Shown: one piece after another, positions 20,072 through 28,380 of the stretch | Position numbering within the stretch: position 1 is the stretch's first letter | How the letters are laid out: the number at the start of each line of letters is the position of its first letter | DNA from: Pseudomonas sp. PB106 | GTDB taxonomy: Bacteria > Pseudomonadota > Gammaproteobacteria > Pseudomonadales > Pseudomonadaceae | Reading direction: 5' to 3' | DNA: 64,000 nt | Assembly: GCF_009764645.1 (NCBI RefSeq) | Contig: NZ_RWIM01000209.1 | Span: 28,939-92,938 of the forward strand | Position numbers and translations under genes: made by a program | The notes under the pieces: model-generated | Database searches by the model: none | Told to the model about the DNA's origin: nothing | The model's input: only the letters and a program-made list of their open reading frames with translations

Positions 20072-20350
20072 ATGCGCAGTCCTTACTGGTTGTTTCTCGT
20101 TTTGCTCTTGCTGCTGGCCGGTCTGCAGTACCGCCTGTGGGTGGGCAATGGCAGTCTGGCGCAGGTCGCCGAGCTGAATCAGCAGATTGCTGATCAACAT
20201 GCCGAGAACGAAGGTTTGCTGGAGCGCAACCGGGTGATGGACGCTGAAGTCAGCGAGTTGAAAAAGGGCATGGAGACCGTTGAAGAGCGGGCTCGTCACG
20301 AATTGGGCATGGTCAAGGACGGCGAAACCCTTTACCAGTTGGCCCAATGA
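20072..20350 (+). CDS. ftsB: Cell division protein FtsB
   Basis: Small bitopic inner-membrane protein that joins FtsL and FtsQ in the divisome. A single membrane segment lies at about residues 4-20 (WLFLVLLLLLAGLQ region), followed by a periplasmic coiled coil (about 28-70). At 92 residues it fits the family. The 4-base overlap with ispD and the eno-ftsB-ispD order are conserved in Pseudomonas. Confidence 0.94.
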   Translation: MRSPYWLFLVLLLLLAGLQYRLWVGNGSLAQVAELNQQIADQHAENEGLLERNRVMDAEVSELKKGMETVEERARHELGMVKDGETLYQLAQ

Positions 20351-21054
20351 TCAATTCCCTGCCGGCCTTCTGGGCCGTGATTCCTGCCGCGGGCGTCGGT
20401 GCCCGAATGGCCGCGGACCGTCCCAAGCAATATTTGCAACTGGGCGGGCGCACAATTCTCGAACACAGCCTCGGCTGTTTTCTCGATCACCCAAGCCTCA
20501 AAGGGTTGGTGGTCAGTCTTGCTGTTGATGATCCGTACTGGCCGAACCTGGCGTGCGCTGGCGACTCGCGAATTCAGCGCGTTGAAGGCGGGGCTGAGCG
20601 TTCTGGCTCGGTGCTCAATGCCTTGCTGCATTTGCATGCGCAGGGTGCCGATGATGAGGATTGGGTGCTGGTGCACGATGCGGCACGACCGAATCTGAGT
20701 CGCGAAGATCTCGACAAGCTACTGGATGAACTGGCGGATGACCCGGTCGGCGGATTGCTCGCAGTGCCTGCGCGCGACACGTTGAAACGGGTCGACAAAC
20801 GTGGGCGTGTGGTCGAAACCGTTGATCGCAGCGTGATCTGGCAGGCGTATACGCCGCAGATGTTCCGCCTCGGCGCATTGCACCGGGCGTTGGCGGACAG
20901 TCTGGTCGCCGATGCCGTGATCACCGATGAAGCTTCGGCGATGGAGTGGGCCGGGTTGGCGCCGCGACTGATCGAAGGACGGGCGGATAACCTCAAGGTT
21001 ACGCGGCCGGAAGATCTGGAGTGGCTGCGTCAGCGTTGGGCCAACCGCCGCTAA
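20347..21054 (+). CDS. ispD: 2-C-methyl-D-erythritol 4-phosphate cytidylyltransferase
   Basis: MEP pathway enzyme that transfers CMP to MEP. The nucleotide-binding motif PAAGVGARMAADRPKQY is at the N-terminus, and VHDAARP and the ITDEASAMEW segment follow. The 235-residue length is typical. It starts inside the ftsB stop (ATGA). It is one of three MEP genes in this window, with dxr and ispF. Confidence 0.96.
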   Translation: MINSLPAFWAVIPAAGVGARMAADRPKQYLQLGGRTILEHSLGCFLDHPSLKGLVVSLAVDDPYWPNLACAGDSRIQRVEGGAERSGSVLNALLHLHAQGADDEDWVLVHDAARPNLSREDLDKLLDELADDPVGGLLAVPARDTLKRVDKRGRVVETVDRSVIWQAYTPQMFRLGALHRALADSLVADAVITDEASAMEWAGLAPRLIEGRADNLKVTRPEDLEWLRQRWANRR

Positions 21055-21060
21055 AAGATC

Positions 21061-21133
21061 AAAAGATCGCAGCCTTCGGCAGCTCCTGCATGGATCGCAT
21101 GCCTTTGTAGGAGCTGCCGAAGGCTGCGATCTT
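21061..21133. repeat. Inverted REP-like repeat between convergent ispD and gfnR
   Basis: The sequence AAGATCGCAGCCTTCGGCAG continues as CTCCTGCA, then reappears as its reverse complement after a short centre. It forms a long hairpin between two convergent genes, where it may act as a bidirectional terminator. A half-copy of the same family is at 63953-63982. Confidence 0.85.
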
Positions 21134-21140
21134 GTGCTTT

Positions 21141-22037
21141 TCAATCTCGATATTCCGGCCGTTCAGCCAACCCAACTTTCAAAAAATCCACCAACTTGCG
21201 CACCTTCGGGGACAAATGCCGCTGCTGCGGATACAACGCCCACACCGCGGTATTTGGCGGCTGATGTGCCTCCAGCAGCGAAATCAACGCGCCACTGTGC
21301 AGATGTTCAAGTACGTAATAGTCCGGCAACTGACACAACCCCACCCCCTGAAGTGCCGCGTCCAGTACCGCTTGCCCACTGTTACAACGCCAGTTTCCCT
21401 GCACCCGCTGGGAAAATTCCCGCCCATTCTGCTCAAGCTGCCAGATGTCCGTACTACCGATCAGGCAATTATGCCGGCTCAGTTCCGACAAACTGTGTGG
21501 GCGCCCGTACCGCTCAATGTAGGACGGTGACGCGCAGAGAAACATCCGGCGAGGCGCCAGCCGCGTCGCGACCAGGCGCGAGTCCTGCAGCCGACCCAAG
21601 CGAATCGCCAGATCCAGCCCCTCGTGCACCAGATCGAGTTGGCGATTGCTCAGCTCGATATCGATGCGCAGCTGCGGATACAAACCCATGAACCGTGTCA
21701 CCAGCGGCACGATAAAGCGTTCGCCGTAAGCGACGGCGCAGGTCATGCGCAGCATGCCTTTCGGTTCGCTGGTCAAGTCGCCGACCGCGCGTAACGCTTC
21801 TTCGCGACCGTCCTGTAAACGTTGGCAGTGCTGGAGAAACGTCTGCCCGGCCTCGGTCAGCGTCACCCGCCGGGTACTGCGATAGAGCAGGCGCGTCTGT
21901 AAACGCTCTTCCAGGCGTACGATTTGTCGACTGACGTGTGAGGAAGAGACGCCAAGACGCTCGGCTGCAGCGGTGAACTGGCTGCACTCGGCAACAGCGA
22001 CAAACTCGTCGATGCCTTCCCAGCGATTTTCGGACAT
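21141..22037 (-). CDS. gfnR: LysR-family regulator of the formaldehyde detoxification genes (GfnR-like)
   Basis: A LysR-type activator of 298 residues. The winged helix-turn-helix is at about 1-60 (AAERLGVSSSHVSRQIVRLE), followed by the LysR substrate-binding fold. It is divergent from the glutathione-dependent formaldehyde dehydrogenase gene, with a 115-base shared upstream region. This is the arrangement of P. aeruginosa PA3630, recalled as gfnR, next to adhC-fghA. Regulation of the neighbours is inferred from this layout. The symbol is less certain than the family. Confidence 0.75.
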   Translation of the reverse strand: MSENRWEGIDEFVAVAECSQFTAAAERLGVSSSHVSRQIVRLEERLQTRLLYRSTRRVTLTEAGQTFLQHCQRLQDGREEALRAVGDLTSEPKGMLRMTCAVAYGERFIVPLVTRFMGLYPQLRIDIELSNRQLDLVHEGLDLAIRLGRLQDSRLVATRLAPRRMFLCASPSYIERYGRPHSLSELSRHNCLIGSTDIWQLEQNGREFSQRVQGNWRCNSGQAVLDAALQGVGLCQLPDYYVLEHLHSGALISLLEAHQPPNTAVWALYPQQRHLSPKVRKLVDFLKVGLAERPEYRD

Positions 22038-22152
22038 CGAGATTATCCCTGTATGGCAATAATGTTTTGCTTTTGCCCTGATTATTCATCGTAAAGCCAT
22101 GTATTACACTCCTTGTCTGGTTTTTATTCATTGGATTCACTGGAGAGTCAGC

Positions 22153-23265
22153 ATGATCAAGTCGCGCGCCGCCGTAGCCTTCGAGGCCAAGAAGCCGCTG
22201 GAAATCGTAGAAGTCGATGTCGCCATGCCCAAGGCCGGTGAAGTCCTCCTGCGTGTCGTCGCTTCTGGTGTTTGCCACACCGACGCTTACACCCTGTCCG
22301 GTGCCGACCCGGAAGGCATCTTCCCGTCGATCCTCGGCCACGAGGGGGGCGCCATCGTTGAAGCCATCGGCGAGGGCGTGACTTCGGTTGCCGTGGGCGA
22401 TCACGTCATTCCGCTGTACACCCCGGAATGCGGCCAGTGCAAATTCTGTAAGTCGGGCAAGACCAACCTGTGTCAGGCGATTCGCGCGACTCAGGGCAAA
22501 GGCCTGATGCCAGACGGCACTTCGCGCTTTTCCTACAAGGGCGAAACGATTTTCCACTACATGGGTACTTCGACTTTCTCGGAATACACCGTGCTGCCGG
22601 AAATCTCCGTGGCCAAAATTTCCAAAGACGCGCCGCTGGAAAAGGTTTGCCTGCTCGGTTGCGGCGTCACCACCGGTATCGGCGCCGTACTCAACACGGC
22701 CAAGGTCAAACCGGGTGACACCGTGGCCATCTTTGGTCTGGGCGGCATCGGTCTGTCGGCGGTGATCGGTGCTGTTAAGGCCAAGGCTGCGCGCATCATT
22801 GCCATCGACATCAACCCGGCCAAATTCGAGATCGCCAAACAACTCGGCGCCACTGACTGCGTGAACCCGAAAGATTTCGATCGTCCGATCCAGGAAGTGA
22901 TCGTCGACATGACCGATGGCGGCGTCGACTTCTCCTTCGAGTGCATCGGCAATGTGCAACTGATGCGTGCAGCGCTTGAGTGCTGCCATAAAGGTTGGGG
23001 CGAGTCGGTCATCATCGGCGTGGCCGGTGCCGGTCAGGAAATCGCTACCCGTCCGTTCCAGTTGGTCACCGGTCGCGTCTGGCGCGGTTCGGCATTCGGC
23101 GGCGTGCGCGGTCGTACCGAGTTGCCAAGCTATGTCGACATGGCCCAGAGCGGCGAAATCCCGCTGGATACTTTCATCACCCACACCATGGGCCTGGAAG
23201 ACATCAACAAGGCCTTCGACCTGATGCACGAAGGCAAGAGCATCCGTACCGTCATTCATTTCTAA
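22153..23265 (+). CDS. frmA: S-(hydroxymethyl)glutathione dehydrogenase / class III alcohol dehydrogenase
   Basis: Oxidises S-hydroxymethylglutathione, the glutathione-formaldehyde adduct, with NAD and also reduces S-nitrosoglutathione. It is a zinc-containing MDR enzyme. The catalytic-zinc Cys is C41 in GVCHTD, GHEGG follows, and the structural-zinc cluster is in CGQCKFCKSGKTNLC. The NAD site is GLGGIGL. The start MIKSRAAVAFEA gives 370 residues; the earlier ATG at 22099 was rejected. It is also called adhC. fghA lies downstream on the same strand. Confidence 0.95.
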   Translation: MIKSRAAVAFEAKKPLEIVEVDVAMPKAGEVLLRVVASGVCHTDAYTLSGADPEGIFPSILGHEGGAIVEAIGEGVTSVAVGDHVIPLYTPECGQCKFCKSGKTNLCQAIRATQGKGLMPDGTSRFSYKGETIFHYMGTSTFSEYTVLPEISVAKISKDAPLEKVCLLGCGVTTGIGAVLNTAKVKPGDTVAIFGLGGIGLSAVIGAVKAKAARIIAIDINPAKFEIAKQLGATDCVNPKDFDRPIQEVIVDMTDGGVDFSFECIGNVQLMRAALECCHKGWGESVIIGVAGAGQEIATRPFQLVTGRVWRGSAFGGVRGRTELPSYVDMAQSGEIPLDTFITHTMGLEDINKAFDLMHEGKSIRTVIHF

Positions 23266-23276
23266 AAGCAGCCCCA

Positions 23277-23349
23277 AGTTACAAGCTTCAAGCTGCAAGC
23301 AAAGGCGCTTCTGCCTTTTCTTGAAGCTCGAAGCTTGCCACTTGCAGCT
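23277..23349. repeat. Imperfect inverted repeat between frmA and fghA
   Basis: CAAGCTTCAAGCTGCAAGC and, after a 20-nt centre, CTTGAAGCTCGAAGCTTG form an imperfect palindrome of a type often seen between Pseudomonas genes. It may lower read-through from frmA to fghA or protect the upstream transcript. Confidence 0.7.
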
Positions 23350-23361
23350 GGGAGAATCCCC

Positions 23362-24207
23362 ATGAGTCTGGAAAACATCTCCTGTCAGAAGAGTTTCGGT
23401 GGCTGGCACAAGCGTTATCGCCATCGCTCCGACGTGCTCGGTTGCGACATGGTGTTTGCCGTATACCTGCCGCCGCAGGCGGAGCAGGGCGGCAAGTTGC
23501 CGGTGTTGTACTGGCTGTCGGGCCTGACCTGCACCGATGAGAACTTCATGCAGAAGGCCGGCGCGATGCGCATGGCCGCCGAACTGGGTTTGATCATCGT
23601 TGCGCCGGACACCAGCCCGCGTGGGCCGGATGTGCCGGGCGATCCGGATGGCGCGTGGGATTTCGGCCTCGGCGCCGGGTTCTATCTGAATGCCACCCAA
23701 GAGCCTTGGTCGCGCCACTATCGGATGCATGACTATGTCGTGCAGGAATTGCCTTCACTGGTTGAGGCGCATTTCCCCGCGTCGGACAAACGCAGCATCA
23801 GCGGCCACTCCATGGGTGGTCACGGTGCGTTGGTCTGTGCGTTGCGCAATCCGGGTCGCTATCAATCGGTGTCGGCGTTTTCGCCGATCAACAATCCTAT
23901 GGATTGCCCGTGGGGCCAGAAGGCGTTCTCGCGTTATCTGGGCGAAGACCGTTCCAAATGGAAGGAGTGGGATGCCTGCGCGCTGATCGCCGAAGCGGAT
24001 GAAAAATTGCCGCTGCTGGTCGATCAAGGTGATCGTGACGACTTTCTCGAGAACCAGCTCAAACCCGAAGCCTTGCAACAAGCGGCAAAACAAGCCGGCC
24101 ATCCGCTGGAGCTACGCCTGCAACCGGGCTACGACCACAGCTATTTCTTCATCGCAAGCTTCATAGATGACCACTTGCAGCATCACGCACGCGCCCTGCG
24201 CGGTTAA
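23362..24207 (+). CDS. fghA: S-formylglutathione hydrolase
   Basis: Hydrolyses S-formylglutathione to formate and glutathione, completing the frmA pathway in the cytosol. It is an alpha/beta hydrolase of the esterase D family. The nucleophile is S150 in GHSMGGHGAL, and the catalytic His is in DHSYFF near the C-terminus. The start at MSLENIS follows GGGAGAA and gives 281 residues. The longer frame from 23335 was rejected. Confidence 0.95.
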   Translation: MSLENISCQKSFGGWHKRYRHRSDVLGCDMVFAVYLPPQAEQGGKLPVLYWLSGLTCTDENFMQKAGAMRMAAELGLIIVAPDTSPRGPDVPGDPDGAWDFGLGAGFYLNATQEPWSRHYRMHDYVVQELPSLVEAHFPASDKRSISGHSMGGHGALVCALRNPGRYQSVSAFSPINNPMDCPWGQKAFSRYLGEDRSKWKEWDACALIAEADEKLPLLVDQGDRDDFLENQLKPEALQQAAKQAGHPLELRLQPGYDHSYFFIASFIDDHLQHHARALRG

Positions 24208-24216
24208 TGCAGGTAG

Positions 24217-24250
24217 AATCACGCCCTGACAAAAATCGGGGCGTTTTTTT
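24217..24250 (+). terminator. Terminator-like hairpin directly before ispF
   Basis: CGCCC and GGGCG pair around an A-rich loop, followed by seven Ts that run directly into the ispF ATG at 24251. It probably ends the fghA transcript, although it also occupies the place of the ispF ribosome-binding site. Confidence 0.6.
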
Positions 24251-24724
24251 ATGCGTATTGGCCACGGCTACGATGTGCACCGTTTCGCTGAAGGCGATTT
24301 CATTACTCTGGGCGGCGTGCGCATTGCACACAGCTTCGGGCTGCTCGCTCATTCCGACGGTGACGTCCTGCTGCACGCCTTGAGCGATGCCTTGCTCGGC
24401 GCTGCGGCGCTGGGTGATATCGGCAAACACTTCCCGGACACCGACCCGCAATTCAAAGGCGCTGACAGCCGTGCGCTGCTGCGTCATGTGGTCGCGCTGA
24501 TCCATGCCAAAGGCTGGAAAGTCGGCAACGTCGACAACACCATCGTTGCCCAGGCGCCGAAAATGGCGCCGCATATCGAATCGATGCGCGCGCTGATCGC
24601 GGCGGATCTTCAAGTTGAGTTGGATCAAGTGAACGTGAAAGCTACCACCACCGAAAAGCTCGGCTTTGTCGGTCGCGAAGAAGGCATCGCCGTACACTCC
24701 GTTGCCTTGTTGCTGCGCGCATGA
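24251..24724 (+). CDS. ispF: 2-C-methyl-D-erythritol 2,4-cyclodiphosphate synthase
   Basis: MEP pathway enzyme that cyclises CDP-ME 2-phosphate. The zinc ligands D8 and H10 are in GYDVHRF, with a further His in the HSDGDVLLHA segment. The 157 residues are standard. No Shine-Dalgarno sequence is visible because a T-run directly abuts the ATG. It overlaps truD by 4 bases and opens the ispF-truD-surE-pcm operon. Confidence 0.95.
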   Translation: MRIGHGYDVHRFAEGDFITLGGVRIAHSFGLLAHSDGDVLLHALSDALLGAAALGDIGKHFPDTDPQFKGADSRALLRHVVALIHAKGWKVGNVDNTIVAQAPKMAPHIESMRALIAADLQVELDQVNVKATTTEKLGFVGREEGIAVHSVALLLRA

Positions 24725-25779
24725 ACGAACTGCAATTGCTCGGCCCGCGTGCCTATGGCGAAGCCCTCGGCACCGCGGTACTGAAAGCCATCGCTGAAGA
24801 CTTCCAGGTCGATGAAGTGCTCGACATCCCATTCAGTGGCGATGGTGAACACCTGTGGATCTGGGTGGAAAAGCGTGGCCTGAACACTGAAGAAGCCGCG
24901 CGGCGCATCGCCAAGGCTGCCGGTGTGCCATTGCGCACCGTCAGCTATGCCGGCCTCAAGGATCGTCAGGCGCTGACCCGTCAGTGGTTCAGCGTGCAAC
25001 TGCCGGGCAAGGCTGACCCTGATCTGTCGGCGGCAGAAAACGACACGCTGAAGATCCTCAAGACCACTCGCCACAAGCGCAAGCTGCAACGTGGCGCGCA
25101 TTCGGCCAACGGTTTTACCTTGCGCCTGACTCAGTTCAGTGGCGACAAAGACGCGATTGAACAGCGTCTGCAACGGATCGCTAAACAAGGCATTCCCAAT
25201 TATTTCGGCGCCCAGCGTTTTGGCCATGACGGCGGCAATGTCGTCGATGCGCGTTCGTGGGCGGCACGCAAAGCCTTGCCGGAGCAGCGCAATGTACGTT
25301 CGCGCTTGCTCTCGACCGCGCGCAGTTATTTGTTCAACAAAGTGTTGGCGGCGCGTGTGGCTGATGGCACCTGGCAACAAGCCCAGGTCGGCGATCTGCT
25401 GGCCTTCACCGACAGCCGCAGCTTTTTTCCGGCCGGTGAAGCTGAGTGCAGCGACCCGCGCCTGGCGATTCTCGACCTGCACCCGACCGGCCCGCAGTGG
25501 GGCGAAGGTGACTCGCCGACCGCAGGCGTTGTCCATGAACTGGAGCAGGGGATTGCCGCCGGTGAAGCGGAGCTGCGCGATTGGTTGATTCACGCCGGCA
25601 TGAGCCACGAACGTCGCATCCTGCGGCTGCCCATTGGCGGGTTGACGTGGCATTATCCCCAGCCTGACATTCTGCAACTGGAATTCGTCCTCCCGGCCGG
25701 ATGCTTCGCCACTGTATTGGTGCGCGAACTCGTTGATCTGGTGCCGGTGGGGCAGACGGACAGCCCATGCGTATTCTGA
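24721..25779 (+). CDS. truD: tRNA pseudouridine(13) synthase
   Basis: Isomerises U13 in tRNA-Glu. The catalytic Asp is D81 in SYAGLKDRQA, and the TruD insertion domain lies between about residues 155 and 300. Its 352 residues are normal. It overlaps ispF at the start (ATGA) and surE at the end by 13 bases, so translation is coupled. Confidence 0.95.
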   Translation: MNELQLLGPRAYGEALGTAVLKAIAEDFQVDEVLDIPFSGDGEHLWIWVEKRGLNTEEAARRIAKAAGVPLRTVSYAGLKDRQALTRQWFSVQLPGKADPDLSAAENDTLKILKTTRHKRKLQRGAHSANGFTLRLTQFSGDKDAIEQRLQRIAKQGIPNYFGAQRFGHDGGNVVDARSWAARKALPEQRNVRSRLLSTARSYLFNKVLAARVADGTWQQAQVGDLLAFTDSRSFFPAGEAECSDPRLAILDLHPTGPQWGEGDSPTAGVVHELEQGIAAGEAELRDWLIHAGMSHERRILRLPIGGLTWHYPQPDILQLEFVLPAGCFATVLVRELVDLVPVGQTDSPCVF

Positions 25780-26516
25780 TTTCTAACGACGATGGGGTAA
25801 CCGCACCCGGTCTTGCCGCGCTTTATGCTGCGCTGGCGGATTACACCGAGTGCGTGGTTATCGCCCCGGAACAGGACAAAAGCGGCGCCAGCAGTTCGCT
25901 GACGCTCGACCGTCCGCTGCACCCGCAATACCTGGCCAACGGCTTTATCAGCCTCAACGGCACACCGACCGACTGTGTGCACCTGGGCCTTAACGGCTTG
26001 CTGGAGCGCCAAGCGGACATGGTGGTGTCCGGGATCAACCTCGGCGCCAATCTGGGTGATGACGTGTTGTATTCCGGCACCGTCGCGGCAGCGCTCGAAG
26101 GGCGCTTTCTCGAACGTCCGTCGTTTGCCTTCTCACTGGTCTCGCGTCAGGTGGATAATCTGCCGACGGCGGCCTACTTTGCGCGCAAACTGGTCGAGGC
26201 CCATGCCGGGCTCGATCTGCCGCCGCGCACGGTGCTCAACGTGAACATTCCCAATCTGCCGATCGACCACATTCGCGGTATTCAGCTGACTCGCCTCGGC
26301 CACCGGGCCCGGGCGGCGGCGCCGATGAAAGTGGTCGATCCGCGTGGCAAGGCCGGGTACTGGATTGCCGCTGCCGGCGACGCCGAAGACGGCGGGCCGG
26401 GCACTGACTTCCATGCGGTGATGCAGGGCTATGTGTCCATCACGCCATTGCAGCTTGATCGCACCTTCAACGATGCGTTCAGAAGCCTCGACGGCTGGCT
26501 GGAGGGACTGCGCTGA
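25767..26516 (+). CDS. surE: 5'/3'-nucleotidase SurE
   Basis: Metal-dependent survival protein with nucleoside-monophosphate phosphatase activity. The metal-binding motif NDDG (N7, D8, D9) is at the N-terminus, and SGINLGANLGDDVLYSGTV is the conserved active-site loop. The 249 residues fit Pseudomonas. surE-pcm-nlpD-rpoS is a conserved stationary-phase cluster. Confidence 0.96.
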   Translation: MRILISNDDGVTAPGLAALYAALADYTECVVIAPEQDKSGASSSLTLDRPLHPQYLANGFISLNGTPTDCVHLGLNGLLERQADMVVSGINLGANLGDDVLYSGTVAAALEGRFLERPSFAFSLVSRQVDNLPTAAYFARKLVEAHAGLDLPPRTVLNVNIPNLPIDHIRGIQLTRLGHRARAAAPMKVVDPRGKAGYWIAAAGDAEDGGPGTDFHAVMQGYVSITPLQLDRTFNDAFRSLDGWLEGLR

Positions 26517-27193
26517 TGTCCCGCGAACACGAAGACAGATTGCGCAGCGGGATCGGCATGACCTCCCAACGTACCCGGGAGCGGCTGATCCAGCGCTTGT
26601 ATGAAGAAGGCGTGTGCAACGCCAAGGTGCTGGAAGTCATCCGCCGCACGCCGCGGCACCTGTTCGTCGACGAAGCGCTGGCGCATCGCGCCTATGAAGA
26701 CACGGCGCTGCCGATCGGCAACAACCAGACCATTTCCCAGCCTTATATGGTGGCGCGCATGAGCGAGCTGCTACTGGAGGCCGGGCCGCTGGATAAAGTG
26801 CTGGAGATCGGCACGGGCTCCGGTTATCAGACTGCCGTGTTGTCGCAACTGGTCGAGCGCGTGTTTTCGGTCGAGCGCATCAAAGTGCTGCAGGATCGGG
26901 CCAAGGAACGTCTGGTCGAACTGAACTTGCGCAACGTGGTGTTCCGCTGGGGCGATGGCTGGGAAGGCTGGCCGGCGCTGGCACCTTATAACGGCATTAT
27001 CGTGACGGCTGTGGCCACCGACGTACCCCAAGCGTTGCTCGATCAACTGGCACCTGGCGGACGCATGGTGATTCCGGTCGGCTCGGGAGAGGTGCAGCAA
27101 CTGCTGCTGATCGTGCGTGAAGAAAACGGCTTTTCCCGACATGTTCTGGGTGCCGTGCGCTTCGTGCCGTTGCTCAATGGGCCACTAGCCTGA
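26516..27193 (+). CDS. pcm: Protein-L-isoaspartate O-methyltransferase
   Basis: Uses S-adenosylmethionine to methylate isoaspartyl residues and so start repair of aged proteins. The SAM motif EIGTGSGYQTAVL and the N-terminal RRTPRHLFVDEALAHRAYED segment are clear. ATG 26516 overlaps the surE stop (TGATG) and has GGAGGG at good spacing, giving 225 residues. The alternative ATG 26558 (MTSQRTRERL) gives the 211-residue form often annotated. Confidence 0.95.
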   Translation: MSREHEDRLRSGIGMTSQRTRERLIQRLYEEGVCNAKVLEVIRRTPRHLFVDEALAHRAYEDTALPIGNNQTISQPYMVARMSELLLEAGPLDKVLEIGTGSGYQTAVLSQLVERVFSVERIKVLQDRAKERLVELNLRNVVFRWGDGWEGWPALAPYNGIIVTAVATDVPQALLDQLAPGGRMVIPVGSGEVQQLLLIVREENGFSRHVLGAVRFVPLLNGPLA

Positions 27194-27335
27194 GCATTTA
27201 TTGGCAGGCGCTGAATTCCTTTCGTTCGCCCATGTCTTACTCCGGCAACGATGGTTTAAACGCGCAGATTGTCAGCTTGCAAACGTGTGCGCGAAGCGAT
27301 TTCGCTTCATTAAGGGTAAAGCCGATTCGGCCCGT

Positions 27336-27380
27336 TATACTTGCGACACCTCATGCCGGAATTCGGCATTCCAAATTTTT
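27336..27380 (+). promoter_or_regulatory. Possible promoter -10 and hairpin before nlpD
   Basis: A TATACT hexamer at 27336-27341 is followed by the palindrome ATGCCGGAATTCGGCAT and an A/T-rich tail at 27353-27377. The hairpin may end pcm transcripts, and the hexamer could be the -10 of an nlpD promoter. No convincing -35 is visible. The rest of the 211-base gap holds no gene. Confidence 0.35.
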
Positions 27381-27404
27381 CAGCCACCACAAAGGGAGCG
27401 GCGG

Positions 27405-28274
27405 GTGAGTCTCACAGTCATTGCGCAGCGTATGGGTAACACAAGCTTTCAGCGCCTGGTGACTGGCCTTGTCTTGAGCACCTTGCTGGTGGGTTGCTCT
27501 AGCACCAAATCGAACAACGTGCGCGTGGTCGATCGCAACAACACGGTTGCACAACGTCCTACCGTGACGACGGGGCAGTATGTAGTCCGTCCGGGCGATA
27601 CGATGTTTTCGATCGCATTTCGCTACGGCTGGGACTACAAAGCCCTCGCTGCCCGGAACAATATTCCTACGCCGTATACGATCCACCCGGGTCAGACAAT
27701 TCGCTTTGACGGGCGTACCGGTTCAACGCCGACTGCGGTGGTGAGCAACAGCAGTTCATCGCCTTCTTCGTCGAGTAAAACCACGGTAATCCGGCGCCAG
27801 GCAAATGGCACGACGACCACGACAACCACCGGTTCTACGGGGGTTGCACCGTCCGTCGGCAACAAGCCAGCGCCTGCTCCACTGCCTCCCGCAGGCCCGG
27901 CCCCGACCGGCTGGGGATGGCCATCTAATGGCATTCTGATTGGAAAATTCTCTTCAAACGGTAGTTTGAATAAAGGAATTGATATCGCCGGAGATTTGGG
28001 ACAGCCTGTTTTAGCTGCGTCTGATGGGACGGTGGTTTACGCCGGGAGTGGCTTAAGGGGCTACGGCGAATTAGTCATCATCAAACACAGCGAAACCTAC
28101 GTCAGTGCTTACGGACATAACCGCAGGCTGTTGGTTCGGGAGGGACAGCAGGTCAAGGTCGGACAGACAATTGCCGAAATGGGGTCAACGGGTACAGACC
28201 GGGTGAAACTGCATTTTGAGATTCGCCGCCAAGGTAAACCTGTAGATCCGCTGCAGTTCCTGCCAAGACGTTGA
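27405..28274 (+). CDS. nlpD: Lipoprotein NlpD, LysM plus degenerate M23 domain
   Basis: Outer-membrane lipoprotein that in this family activates the amidase AmiC during septal peptidoglycan splitting. It starts at GTG 27405 with AAAGGGAG upstream; ATG 27432 is an alternative. The lipobox LLVGC puts lipidated C31 after a short signal peptide. LysM is at about residues 58-102, then a Ser/Thr/Pro-rich linker, and LytM/M23 at about 175-285. The HxGxD zinc motif reads NKGID and the later HxH reads LHF, so the peptidase is very probably inactive, as known for NlpD. rpoS follows. Confidence 0.92.
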   Translation: MSLTVIAQRMGNTSFQRLVTGLVLSTLLVGCSSTKSNNVRVVDRNNTVAQRPTVTTGQYVVRPGDTMFSIAFRYGWDYKALAARNNIPTPYTIHPGQTIRFDGRTGSTPTAVVSNSSSSPSSSSKTTVIRRQANGTTTTTTTGSTGVAPSVGNKPAPAPLPPAGPAPTGWGWPSNGILIGKFSSNGSLNKGIDIAGDLGQPVLAASDGTVVYAGSGLRGYGELVIIKHSETYVSAYGHNRRLLVREGQQVKVGQTIAEMGSTGTDRVKLHFEIRRQGKPVDPLQFLPRR

Positions 28275-28380
28275 TTTGCAAGTCAGCCTGTTCCATCGCG
28301 TAGAGGGGACAGGCTCCAGCGCTGCCAAGGATAAAGGCGTCGCTTGAGCTTGGGGTCGAACTCACCAAAGGACTATAACA

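Noticed and set aside
21514..23730. Long minus-strand open frame spanning gfnR, frmA and part of fghA
   Set aside because: Overlaps real genes on both strands and has no coherent domain.
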